Shown: piece after piece, positions 1 to 11,034 of the stretch
Layout: the number at the start of each line of letters is the position of its first letter
Position numbering within the stretch: the first letter of the stretch is position 1
DNA from: Rhododendron vialii
Taxonomy: Eukaryota; Streptophyta; Magnoliopsida; Ericales; Ericaceae
Direction of reading: 5' to 3'
Length of the DNA: 64,000 nucleotides
NCBI RefSeq assembly: GCF_030253575.1
Contig: NC_080567.1
Span: forward strand, 31,446,501-31,510,500
Notes under the pieces: model-generated
Seen by the model: only the letters and a program-made list of their open reading frames with translations
Databases searched by the model: none
What the model was told of the DNA's origin: nothing
Program-made: the position numbers and the translations under genes

Positions 1-2604
1 AAGGAGGTGTATTTAAGAATTCAACTATCATTTCTGTGGAAGGAAACAAGAAGCTCTGTGGGGGTATACCCGAATTGCAGCTGCAAAGTTGCAACTCCAA
101 AAGGTCCAGAAGTAGAAGATTTGATCTTACTGTGAAATTAATTTTTTCTATATCTTTCGGGCTTCTAGGACTGCTTCTTTTGTTATGCTTCCTATATCTG
201 TGTTGGTTTAGAAAGACGATAAATGTTCCGCTCGTCAAGTTCTCAGGAAACTCATTTCTCCAATTGTCCTACCAAAGTCTACTCAAAGCTACCGATGGCT
301 TTTCTCCTGCCAATTTGATTGGTGGGGGTAGTTTTGGTTCAGTGTATAAAGGAATTCTTGATGAGGGTCGGAAAGTTGTTGCAGTGAAGGTACTTAATCT
401 TCGATTTCCTGGTGCTTCCAAGAGTTTCATAGCCCAGTGTAAAGCCTTGAAGAGCATCAAACATCGAAATCTTGTAAAGATTATCACAGCATGTGCAAGT
501 ATTGACTATCAAGGTAATGATTTCAAAGCTTTGGTTTATGATTTCATGGTCAATGGAACCCTAGAAGAGTCGTTGCATCCTAATGACCACAACAATGCTG
601 CACATGAGGAGTCAAGGAGATTAAACTTTCTACAGAGGTTAAATATTGCAATTGATGTAGCTTCTGCTCTAGATTATCTTCATCAATACTGCTCAGAACC
701 AATAGTACACTGTGATTTGAAACCGAGCAATGTTCTTTTCGACGATGAAATGACTGCACATGTAAGTGATTTTGGATTAGCAAGGTTCCTTCTAGAAGCC
801 ACCTCCAATTCGTCTGCAAATCAATCAAGCTCCATTGGCATAAGAGGGTCTATTGGTTATACTGCTCCAGGTAAATGTACCACTTTGGCTCTTCAAAATT
901 TCCCTTTGTACCTTCACTTAAATCATTATTTGGAGATGATTCATGTACGCATTGGATAAAGTTGATTGTTCATTTGTTGGTCGTCACACAACATCTAGCT
1001 TCCGAAAGCATAAGAACCAATTTTAGACATGAAGTTACCATCTTATTATTAAAACTACATATTGTATAGACATGATGTTGTCATCTAGCATATAGTATAG
1101 GCAAGCTAGCATAGGAGTGCGGTGAGTGCCCAACTAAATGAATTCATAATGACACATTTTTCATACCTTGCCCACTCCTCTGAATATTTCAGCTTTCTCT
1201 TTTTGGCTTTGTAGTTCTTGTTGGCCTGTGAAGGGAGTGCCGGTTGGCTAGTCTGACTATTCATTGCTTTCCATTGGCCCGCTTTATGTACTTTAAGCGA
1301 ATTTTCATATTTAGTCAACGTCACTCCGTCATTTTTTTTATTGTCTGCTTTCCTGAGGAGCATGTGGTATAATACAGCACAAGGCGGTGTTCTCAAAACT
1401 GATTAGTTTCTTGCTTACATGTGCCATCATCTTTAGGCATTTTATAGTAATTTATGTCTTCTATTATGCAACTCGTAGTTTACTTGAGTTTGAACTAGAG
1501 GTATAACATGTTACATAGGTGATGTTTTACAAAAACCATAGTCATAGGAGTTGGAAAGTCTGAAAGCTAATCATTAGATTTCCAACTTACAGTGGTTTTT
1601 CGTTATCAAGTTGGTAGCAATGCCAACATCCTGAATAATGTAGAGGGACAATTAGGTAATGTAGCCAACTGGTTATGTGCTACAGGGACTGGATGGCTGC
1701 CAAGCTATGTGGTTGAGTTTTTTTTTAGAATATATAAAAAAAAAATTATCATCTTTCTAACAGCCTTAAGTTATTAGATGAGTTGGTGGACGTGTTGAGA
1801 ATTATTAGTTTCCCCCCTCACTAACAGCTTAAGTTTTTAGATGAGTTGATTGTTAACAAGCTGATAAGTTTTGTTGAGTGGGTGCTGCTTTTCCCATGCA
1901 CTTCAACTATAAGAGTAGACAGAGTTTTCAATTTCTTTCAGATGATACAAACCTAACACAAAATTTTGATGAGAAGGTATGGGTAAATCAACAAATGGCT
2001 CAACCAACAAATAGGTTTGTTTAAGTTCGTCTCGAATCAGAAGTGCATTCCAAGATAGGCCTTTTTACTACATAAACATAAAACTGTATTGTTATGACAC
2101 CTAGAAAACACAATTCATTCCTATCTTACAATAAACAATACAGTTCCCACCACTCTAAACTTGTTTCATGCAGAGTATGGCATGGGAAATGAGGTGTCAC
2201 CATCTGGCGATGTCTATAGTTATGGAATACTCTTATTGGAGATGTTTACAGGGAAGAGACCTATTGACAGCATGTTCAGCGATGGTCTGACTCTCCATAA
2301 ATTTGCTAAGGTGGCTTTGCTTGAACAAGTACTGAACATTGTGGATCCAACACTCGTTCAACAAATGGGAATGAGGGAGGCAAGCTCAAGCATACAAATT
2401 GCTCAGAACCATAGCTCTTCTAGCACTCACGAAATTCAAGAGTGCTTGGTTTCAGTGCTTAAAATTGGAATTGCTTGTTCAGATGATCTACCGACAGATC
2501 GAATGGACATCAAGGATGTAGTAAGCCAGTTGCATGCAATCCGAGCACGTACTATGCTTGAAACTGTAGCTCAGGGAGGCAAAAGTACTAGAAATGTCGG
2601 GTGA
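1..2604 (+). CDS. LRR-XII receptor-like serine/threonine kinase, 5'-partial
   Basis: This is the 3' part of a plasma-membrane receptor kinase of the EFR/Xa21/At3g47570 type. The ectodomain start lies left of the window, and the reading frame is open from base 3. Exon A is about 3-870 and exon B is 2174-2604; the intron 871-2173 (gtaaat...tgcag) splits a GAG codon so that GYTAP joins EYGMGNE, the usual intron position in this subfamily. Visible parts in order are the C-terminal LRR cap (KKLCGGIPELQL), one hydrophobic membrane span, the juxtamembrane region, the glycine loop GGGSFGSVYKG, the VAVK lysine, the catalytic loop HCDLKPSN, DFG, and the APE-like TAPEYG. A cysteine precedes the catalytic aspartate, so this is a non-RD kinase, typical of pattern-recognition receptors. 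The kinase looks intact. The ligand cannot be inferred without the LRR region. Confidence 0.93.
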
Positions 2605-3786
2605 TCATGAGCAGGTATGAACCCTGCACTTTCTTGGCCACCTCAGGAAACAACACGCATTTAGCACTGAACACAATTTTTGCAAAGCCAGCAACCTTTT
2701 GTTCGCTCTATGGCTTCAGAAAAAAACATAAGGCAGCCTTCCACTTCATCGAGGTGGTCCTAAAGGACCTAAACCAAGGATTTGAAGAAAATGGAGGTTA
2801 TCCATGTTTCAATTACGTTTGAATATCGAAGAAAAAAAATCTACTTGCGACAAATGTTAACTTCCAGCCATACTTGAAAGGAATCCATAATCAATCATTT
2901 ATCCGATATTTCTTCTTTTATTTTGCTTTGTTTTTCTATACAAATAGCTTGAGACAAATGTTAACTTCAAAGTCATTTATTTGGTAAGGAACCATTAAAA
3001 CTGATTTTCCAAGCTGTGGTAGTTATCTTTCTTTTCTTTTTCCATCATATATATATATCCCAACCTACAACTTTACGATCTAACTTCATTTGTCTCTTGT
3101 CCAGGGTTTTTGATGTCTACTTCGACTTGAAGATTCTGTTGATACTGGAGATTTCTTCTGCTGTGTGTTACAGATGTTATTCTATGCTGTAATTTCCATT
3201 TCGCCTCTTTTATGTCCTAAGTTTGTCTCAATCTTGAAGTTCTTTGCATGATTGAATGTACTTTAATAAAGCTTGACTTCAATTGATTATCATGTCTAAA
3301 AAGACTACAACTATGGATCTATAATTTGCTCGTCACTTTTACTCTATGAAATGCAGTCTTCATGTGAATCCAGCATCCAGTCATTCTATAAGGTGTATTA
3401 TGGAACAAAGGGGAACCAATAAAGAGAAAGCTCTGCAAGCTATTTGTATTAAAAAAAAAACAGTTTGACAAGAACAGGAAAAAACAAAGCAATTGCCAAG
3501 ACCTGTGTCAAGTTCAAGGCCTAGATTCGTATGTCCTTCTAGATCAGAAAGCACGTTCAAAATCCAGAATGGTCAAGTGGGATTTGAGTAACCCAAGCAG
3601 AATCAATTTACATTGAAAATTTCAGGGCATGTAAAATTGCTCCTTATTGGCTTAGTACTAAACTGAAGAAAGAAAGATAACAGTGACAAAAATCACAAAA
3701 TGGATTGCAAACCGCAGGAGCTTTAGTGGAACACAAAGTCGACAGGAGGTATGACAATCTTTCTACCTGCTAAACACATTAAGACG

Positions 3787-4110
3787 ACGTGGTCCTCCAA
3801 ATGTATGACTGGATCAATTCAAACAGGTATCTCAGTAAAGCTCTATATGGAAATGGATCAACATCTTAATCAGGAGCTGGTGCCTCCCTCAACTCCTTGC
3901 GGCCAGTCTCAACTATGCCATATTGCCATGTGTTTGCTTCACTGAAATATTTTGGAGATGACTTTTGGATGCACGAAGTCTCTTCTTATGCGCAAGGCAG
4001 ATTACTAACGTGTTGATTATCATTTACATGTTGATCCATTTCCATGTAGAGCATTGCAGAGATGACTGTTTGAATTGATCCAGTCATATATGCAGATCGA
4101 GGACCGTGCC
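3787..4110. repeat. Long imperfect hairpin (about 80-bp arms, about 160-nt loop)
   Basis: The left arm (about 3787-3865) and right arm (about 4026-4110) are inverted copies. A perfect 23-bp block lies around 3804-3826 against 4066-4088, and a 16-bp block around 3850-3865 against 4027-4042; scattered mismatches lie between. The shape fits a MIRNA-like or siRNA-producing foldback, or an old MITE. I do not recognise any known miRNA in it. The loop carries the AOX exon-4 copy. Confidence 0.7.
3868..3906 (-). pseudogene. Duplicated fragment of AOX exon 4
   Basis: Bases 3872-3898 are identical (27 of 27) to 4855-4881 inside the last AOX exon, same strand. Read on the minus strand it gives KELREAPAP followed by D and a stop (GATTAA), in place of the normal LGYH ending. 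No clear splice acceptor stands directly before it. It is a partial exon duplication about 1 kb downstream of the real exon; use as an alternative last exon is only a speculation. Confidence 0.7.
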
Positions 4111-4589
4111 TTCTAGAATCGATGAGTTTACTAGTAAGAGATTAAGTCCTACCCCCTGTTGACTTTACGTTCCACTAGAGCTCATGTGTTCCATAACCTC
4201 TATGTGAGTACTGTCACAAAATAAAATTGACAAGTAGCTCCAACAGCAGTTGCTTTCTGTTTTCTCCCTTGACAAACACCACAAAAAATAACTAAAGTGA
4301 CAATTTTCAGGAGTGCCGGAGGCAATGGGGAATCCATCTTTCACTTTAATTGTAAAAAAAGGAGTAATCCATAACTTATTCATGCAAATATGAAAATCAA
4401 CATATTCGTGAATTAATTTTATATGTCCATCACACACCAATATTCGTAAAGAAACATGTAATAAAAATCATATACTGTACTAAACTTGGGGGAAAAAAAA
4501 TTTAATGTTCAAATGAGTCACGTGCCTCTCCAATTAGTAAAAAAAAATTACATACCTTGTGGGAGTTTATGGAAAAATTTACAAAGAGC

Positions 4590-4612
4590 GGGGGGGGGGG
4601 GGGGGGGGGGGG
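4590..4612. repeat. Poly-G tract (23 G)
   Basis: An uninterrupted run of G on the plus strand, in the AOX 3' flank about 230 bases past its stop codon. It would be C-rich if transcribed with AOX. Such tracts vary in length and are prone to sequencing error. Confidence 0.9.
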
Positions 4613-4839
4613 ATTGCTGATAGTAGAGTTTCCCAGAAAAAATGAAAAAATTACATTCCCGTGATTGAGGTCGAGAACATAGCAAGTGTTTTAGTCACTC
4701 TGCCAAATTGCTCTTTGAGCAAACTTCTCATATATTCATATTCAACATTTTGCTGTGCAATATTTTTTTTTTTTTGGTTTATATTTTTGAAACGGGGGTG
4801 GAATGTGCCACTCCACCCCACCTGGTAGGTCCTTCCCTG

Positions 4840-7800
4840 TTAATGATAACCAAGAGGAGCTGGTGCCTCCCTCAACTCCTTCCCCTCGTAATGAATATCC
4901 TGCAAGACAACGGTAATAATTAATCTAGTGAACTCATGAAAAAAAGAATTGCGGAAGTACCAGATTGAAATGTTTACATTGTCTATAATCTAAGCATGAA
5001 AAATGTTTGCATTGTCTATACTCTAAGCTTGAAAAAATATGGCATATTTGGCATGCAATAATTGTCAAAACAGTTGATTATAAAAAGCCAGTTTGACATA
5101 TTCAATGTTCGTTAACAGTTCTCAAAACTACCGACAGAATTAGGTGCAAGTCCTAGGGCACAAAAACACAACTTATAATAGTAAAATTTTCAGTTACCAT
5201 TCCCATTCTTCAAACTTGTCAGCCAATAGCAAAAATGTTAATTATAATCGGAGAAAGCAAGGTATTGTAAGACATCACATCTAGCAATCATCAAAAATTA
5301 CAGAAGAATGTGGTCAACAAACACCATTTAGTCTTTCATCATCGACAGAATACATTCCAGTGGTCTAAACCTTTCTCTAAGCTTATTCTGTACTCTGGCT
5401 TGCGCAGTAGGAATGACTTGTTGCATCCAAAAGTTATTTCCGTTAGCGTGGCACACACATGGCTTATAGTTTCACTTTTGTAGCTGGACATGGTTCAATG
5501 AGATTATGCAGTTACTTGGCACCCCACCATTACCTGAACTGGTGGAGGATCCACCTTGTCTAAGTACAAACCAAAGGCCAATAACCTTCCAAGTTCCAGC
5601 TTATCTTCACTGTAGGTCATTACTCTTGTAGGATATGATAAAAGCATCATACATACAAATCTAGAACAATATGAAATTGCATAGAGCACCCACAGGCTCA
5701 TTTGCGTGAATGAAAACTAAAAGGTTTGAAGGTTTAAGCCACATTCGGATGCGATTTCCTATGGGTCATTTTCTTGTAGGACATGATAGACTGCCCTATC
5801 ACCTGATGTTCTTTAATTGCAAATCCAAGTGATGCTTCCCTTGAGCCAGAATTAGTCTACTGTTTCTTTTGCCAAAGACAGATTTGTAAGGCAACACCTA
5901 TCGTGGAACTGAATTCCACAAACCAAAGCTTCTCTTCCTCCATTTTGATATGTTTTTCTTGAACCCATTATTTAAGAGTAACAATGACATTTCACTGGCG
6001 GGTCCATTCTCATAAGTAAGCACACAAAAATGAGATATTGTTGAAACAATTTTCCACAGACAAAAAAAAACACAATGATCTGATGACGAAAAAACTTGAT
6101 TTGTAACAAGCCAATAATAAAAAGGAAATGACGGATCCAATAGTACTCACAGAAGCAAAATGATTGACATCTCGATGGTGAGCTTCATCAGCACGAATGA
6201 CAGTGATAACATCCTTCAGGGTTGCATCTTTTGGTAGCCTCCAGTAATCTATGGAGATAGCTGGAGCTGGTACGTTTTCTATTTTCCCGTCATCAATATC
6301 CCTCAGATACTCCGTATATGAATGGACAGCCTCCTCCTCCACATATCCAACAATTCTATGTGCCAGTTTGGGAGAAAGCAGATAAAGCACAAAGAAGCCG
6401 TTGAAAAACACCCCCTGCACAGTAAGAACCAATAGCCTCTCATACCATTTTGGCTGCACAAGCTCTACCATTGTCATCAGGTGCATCCTCTCATTTTCTG
6501 CTTCTTCAAGCAGGGCTTTAATCCAGCCTCCGCTTTGCTGAAACTTGCGCAGAGACCTTAGGTGTAGCAGCATTCCTCCCACCATTCCTGGAACAGCTGC
6601 CACTGTTTCCAGCATCATTGCCCGACAGCCATATCGTCTCTGCAAGCAAATAATAGGGAGTCGGGAGGCGTAATGAGTACAATAGCCAATAAATAATTCA
6701 CAAAAGGAATCTTTCTCATTTTCCATTTATTTGTAAATCCATTTTCCTTTCAGTACCCCCAAGAACAACAGTTTGATAGCTTAGTCTATTGAGATGCTTC
6801 CCAAGGAATGTCCTGCCACAATTCGAAAGGTATACAGAAAAGACCAGAAAAGACCGATGTCTTCGATAGACAAATATCCAATGCCAATGAAGAATTTTTT
6901 CCCTAAATAGTCACTATTAAAAGACCTATAACCATGATTAATCTGGATCAATCCATTTACTAAATTGTCCTCTCAAAAGCTTTCGCTGACAAATCAGCCT
7001 TATCTTTCTCATTTGATCTCACTCAGAGAAAGAAAATCAACATGGCACTGGATAATGAACACGAGCATTAAATACTTCACCCACTTAATTCCCATCCACA
7101 ACATGTTGGACCATAAATTGTACTATATGTAGTCCTGCCATTAACATCCAGCAATATACAGAGAGCTATGTGATATCTTCCTATTCAACTGATTATGCTC
7201 ATTGCATTAAGAATCCCCTCTATCAAATCAAAATTGGGCATTACTTGAATGATCTGTTTCCCAGTTAGTTTTTTGTTACAGAAACAACTAACATTTTACT
7301 TCATGCTGCTGAACGTTGCAAAATGCCATTTCTATACCCTCTTGTGATCTCTAGCCAGGGTAGAAGATCTTTCATCACATTTATTGAACTAGGGCTTTTC
7401 TATTCTCGCAGTTTCATGGTTCGACCATTTACAGTCTATGACTCATGTAGGTGTCCAGCTACAATGCCAATGCCACACCGTATAAATGTTACCGTGTATT
7501 CAACCTCAAAGTACAAAAATATTAAGCCAAAAGATTGCCCGATCTTTTACTTTCACATAGAATATGTTATCATTTGCCAACAGGTAAAGCCATTGACACA
7601 AGGAAGTAAAAGTAAGAAGATCAATGAAGATAGCCCACCTTGAACATTATGTCAGTCGGAACTCTGAGAATCTTCACAGTTCTGAAAGCAACTTTATCTA
7701 GAAATGTTGTTGGAACATGGTGCTTGTGAAGATCTATTGACAAGTTTGATTGGTAAGTCTCCCATGGCTGCAAAAGGAAGACAAACAAACTTGAAGACTT

Positions 7801-9675
7801 GAAAACCGAAAATGCAAAGTACAAGCTTTTTCAAGAAAGACAATAGAAACTAGCAACAAGCAATAGACACATATAAAGCTGATTCCAGGCAATGATTTGG
7901 GCAAAGGCATCCATGTTATTAAAAAATAAGCCACTTCATCCTTTCACCACTATTGTTCCCCCCATATTTCAGAATTGTGAATTACCTAGAAAACAAGAAT
8001 GAATCTCCAAATTTCTAGCATGGCATCCAACTAAATAGCAGTTCAACTTCACGGCATGATGTGGCATATTGGGGTAAAGCAAACTTCCAAGTTCTATTTA
8101 CTAATGAGCAGTTCAAGGCCGCAACTGACAAAAGGGTTCAAAGTTGACTTATTAATTTGAAAAAAGTAGGTGGCTCTGCTATTCTCTGCACTTCACAATC
8201 AATTTGAGGAACTTCTGATCACTTCAGTCAGCTAATAAGATTCACTGACAGTAAAAACACAACGGTGCCGAGACTACCTCATAAATAACAAATCAAAATA
8301 TAAGTTGGTTTCCAAATTCCAACCAATCTGAGTGCACCAATTTAGCAAAAACATAATCATTCCCGGGTCCATCACGTATGAAATCAAATGAAATAACTGA
8401 GTAGCCAACAGAAATAAGAGAGCAGCACAGCAAGAACATGTATTCGTTTTTTCTGATATCCGGATATTTGGGCCAACTTGCGTACATCTCGATTAACTCT
8501 GAGGCCTAAAATGAACAACTAAGCAAACCCTCCAGTGGCCTCAATGTTTGGAATGTTCGGCCTCTTTGAGATTTGAAAATGCGACCTTATGGAAGACAAA
8601 CACTTATTAGTTTTTTCATGCCCACTTGGCAAAACCTCTTGGGGTTAAGAACAGATATTCATTACGAAGTAGTAACCCCTTAATCTGCCAGCACAACGCA
8701 CAAGAATCCAATAACACATCCACACGGAAAAACAAAACAAATAGCAAAGATCTTAGGCAACCAATTTTGTAGTAATGGTGGAAGTAGGATTGCAAACGAA
8801 CCGAGCTGCTTGCGAGCAGCTCTTGGCTCGGCTTGGCTCAGCTCAGCTCGTTTGGTAATCAAGCCAAGCTCGAGTTTTGGGCTCGTTTACTAAACGAGCT
8901 GAGCTCGACACTCAAAAACTCGTCCCATCTCGCAAAAGCTCGACTCATTTAAAGAGGCTCGTTAAGTAAATTAGCTAGACTCAACTTGATAAGGACTCAA
9001 CTTGTTTACGATCGAGCCGAGCTCGAGCTAGAGTTTTAGGCTTGGCTGGAAGATGTAAAACACATTCATACACGATTACACGGACACAAGATGCGCATAT
9101 GCTGATATGCAAGCATTGAAGCATGTGTGAATGTATACGTATAACTCGTACGTAGATGCACGTCTACACAAGTCATCAGAAAAGAAACACGAAACCCGAT
9201 CAAGTAATAAATAACGAAATGCTCCAAACTAACATCCGAAATCACAACGAAAGAAACTTTTTTTTTTTTTTTTTACCAAAGAAATTAAACAAAAGAATCA
9301 GGCTAACAAATATATTACCAAGAAACAGTTCCAGGGCCACACGGTCCCATCCTCCTTGGTGATCTTCGGCCTAGAAATGCCCCAATAGCTCGAAACCGCC
9401 GTCCCACTCCCCTCCCCCATTTTCTTCTTCTCGTCCGCCGCCCCCTCCTCCCGCTCCTTCTCCGCCACCCCCACCTTCCTCCCCGTCGCCGTGCTCATTG
9501 TCCTCCCCCACTGCTCCCCACCGAAGAACCCTAGACCCCGGCCCCGCAACAGCGGCGCCGACTCACCAAACCGCATCTCGTGAAACGGCGACGACGAGGA
9601 CGTCGAGATGAACGAGTTGAAGGTCCGGCCGCCGGCCAGACGTCGTAGAACAGCCCTCGCCATCAGGTGATTCAT
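4840..9675 (-). CDS. AOX1D: Mitochondrial alternative oxidase, AOX1D-like
   Basis: Non-proton-pumping ubiquinol oxidase of the inner mitochondrial membrane, which passes electrons from ubiquinol to oxygen. Exons: 9319-9675, 7639-7767 (129 nt), 6151-6639 (489 nt) and 4840-4899 (60 nt with stop); 129 and 489 are the classic plant AOX exon sizes. All joins keep frame and give 344 residues. The start [13 protein letters not shown] opens an Arg/Ser-rich mitochondrial presequence. Di-iron ligands are visible: E173 ([10 protein letters not shown]), E212xxH215, the EEEAVHS helix near 263-269, and E314xxH317; the end reads APLGYH. Regulatory CysI is present (Cys117, WNCFLPWE), but the CysII position is Leu189 (LLHLRSL). 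The phrase [18 protein letters not shown] and Leu at CysII point to AOX1D; this assignment is from memory of the family. Introns are 1551, 999 and 1251 nt. Confidence 0.94.
8785..9045. repeat. GCTCG/GAGCT-rich repeat in AOX intron 1
   Basis: A stretch unusually dense in GCTCG, GAGCTC, GGCTCG and CTCGTT words in both orientations, unlike the AT-rich intron around it. It resembles a common plant repeat of this composition; a weaker relative lies at 62130-62440. I could not fix its ends or target duplication. Confidence 0.5.
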
Positions 9676-9808
9676 CGTCGGAGTTGGGGTTCCGAGTTTT
9701 GGAGAATGCGTGTCCGGATTCAGTGGCTTCGAATCGGTGGATTGTGGGTATTGTAGAGCGGTGGCTTGGAAACGGTTACTACAATAACTGTAAATGAAAA
9801 GGTGCATA

Positions 9809-9824
9809 CTCTCTCTCTCTCTCT
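9809..9824. repeat. (CT)8 microsatellite upstream of AOX
   Basis: Dinucleotide run about 135 bases upstream of the AOX start codon, reading (GA)n on the gene strand, a common composition of plant 5' UTRs and core promoters. Confidence 0.8.
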
Positions 9825-10493
9825 GCGTCTGGATGGACGGGAGAGCATGATTCAATGTGTCGCAGCTTCTTCCTTACCCTGGGTACCCCATTCTTCCGTA
9901 GTCCGTATCCCTTGGATATTCTCAATTTTCGTCTACATCTCGAATTTACCACTATGATTTCAATCAATTTTCGTCCACATCTCGAATTCACGACTATGAT
10001 TCCAATCATTTATCTCGTAAGAGCATCCACACACGTGAATGCTATTTTGTTATTGTCATTCCAATTTTTATGCAACGATATTGTCATTTTGCAAAAAACA
10101 AAAAAAGAAGGCAAAAGTGATGCACCTTGTTTTACTGTTTCTTTCCATCTCGCCTTCAATCTAAAAAATTACTACGTAAAACTTTGTCACATATGACAAA
10201 GGAATTGGAATTTTCCAAATTGAGAGAATTTTTTTTTGTTTATGGTTGTATATGGTTTTGAGCTTAACATCAACTTTAAATGATTTGTTCATGTTGATAT
10301 CGGTTTTCATTTTGGGTAACGTTTTAGAATGCAAGAGCTACGAGATAAATAGTCTGGATATTTTTTTTGAGTTCACGATGGAGCCAAAATAGGTGAGTTT
10401 GGTGGAGTACGGAGGACAAAGGTACGTAGGAGAGCTTCGATTACACTTTGTTTTCAATCTACACACATTGTGTGAAGAGAATGTGGCGTGGGG

Positions 10494-11034
10494 CAAGGAC
10501 GGATTCAGGAATGTATCCTAGTGGAGACACCTGTTAATTATAAGGACGAAAGCTTATTTTTTTAGTCAACCATAGTATGATCGTTCAAAATTATAGCATG
10601 CAATATTAATTACAAAAGTTTATAAAGTGTACTTTAAGTTAAATTAGGTAAAAATGAGCACAAAATCTCAGACAAAATTTTTAAAGTATGTTTTAAATGA
10701 ACATTAACAAATTTTAGAATGATCGAGTTAGTTTTGTTAATGTCTTTATTTTAAAATATTTCTCCGAGACGGTTAAAAACAAAGAGAATCAAGAAAGAAT
10801 AGCTCCAAATAGACAAACAGCTCGTAAAGTAACAAGGATAAATGCATCGTATGATGACATTAAGGCATAAAACTAATTCTATATGTGTATTTTCTGGGTA
10901 TATACAAGTGTGTATGTTTATAAATTAGCATACTTTCATAATTATGCTAATTTATACATAAATATTCTTAAAAAAATATTTTTATTTCGGGTGGGGGCAC
11001 GTGCCTCCGCGTGCCCCATGTCCGTCCGTCCCTG
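10494..11034. mobile_element. hAT-like non-autonomous element (541 bp)
   Basis: The ends are inverted relatives (CAAGGACGGATTCAGG at the left, ...GTCCGTCCGTCCCTG at the right) with a GTGCC/GGCAC-rich subterminal block near the right end. The flanks GCGTGGGG (10486-10493) and GTGTGGGG (11035-11042) are an 8-bp duplication with one mismatch, as expected for hAT. No transposase ORF. Confidence 0.7.

Larger units (their letters stand above)
2605..4839. other. Intergenic: 3' flanks of the RLK and AOX genes
   Basis: The two genes converge here. The first 500-700 bases are probably RLK 3' UTR; an AATAAA at 3266-3271 is a possible poly(A) signal. The rest is AT-rich and contains the separately listed hairpin, the AOX exon-4 fragment and a poly-G tract. 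Short ORFs here have no recognisable product. Confidence 0.6.

Noticed and set aside
3751-3945. 64-codon ORF as a peptide gene
   Set aside because: Falls on the hairpin arm and the antisense of the AOX exon copy; no independent support.
9298-9855. Upstream in-frame starts for AOX (to 9855)
   Set aside because: The added residues include the CT-repeat translation and do not resemble a presequence; the start at 9675 begins an Arg-rich mitochondrial presequence.
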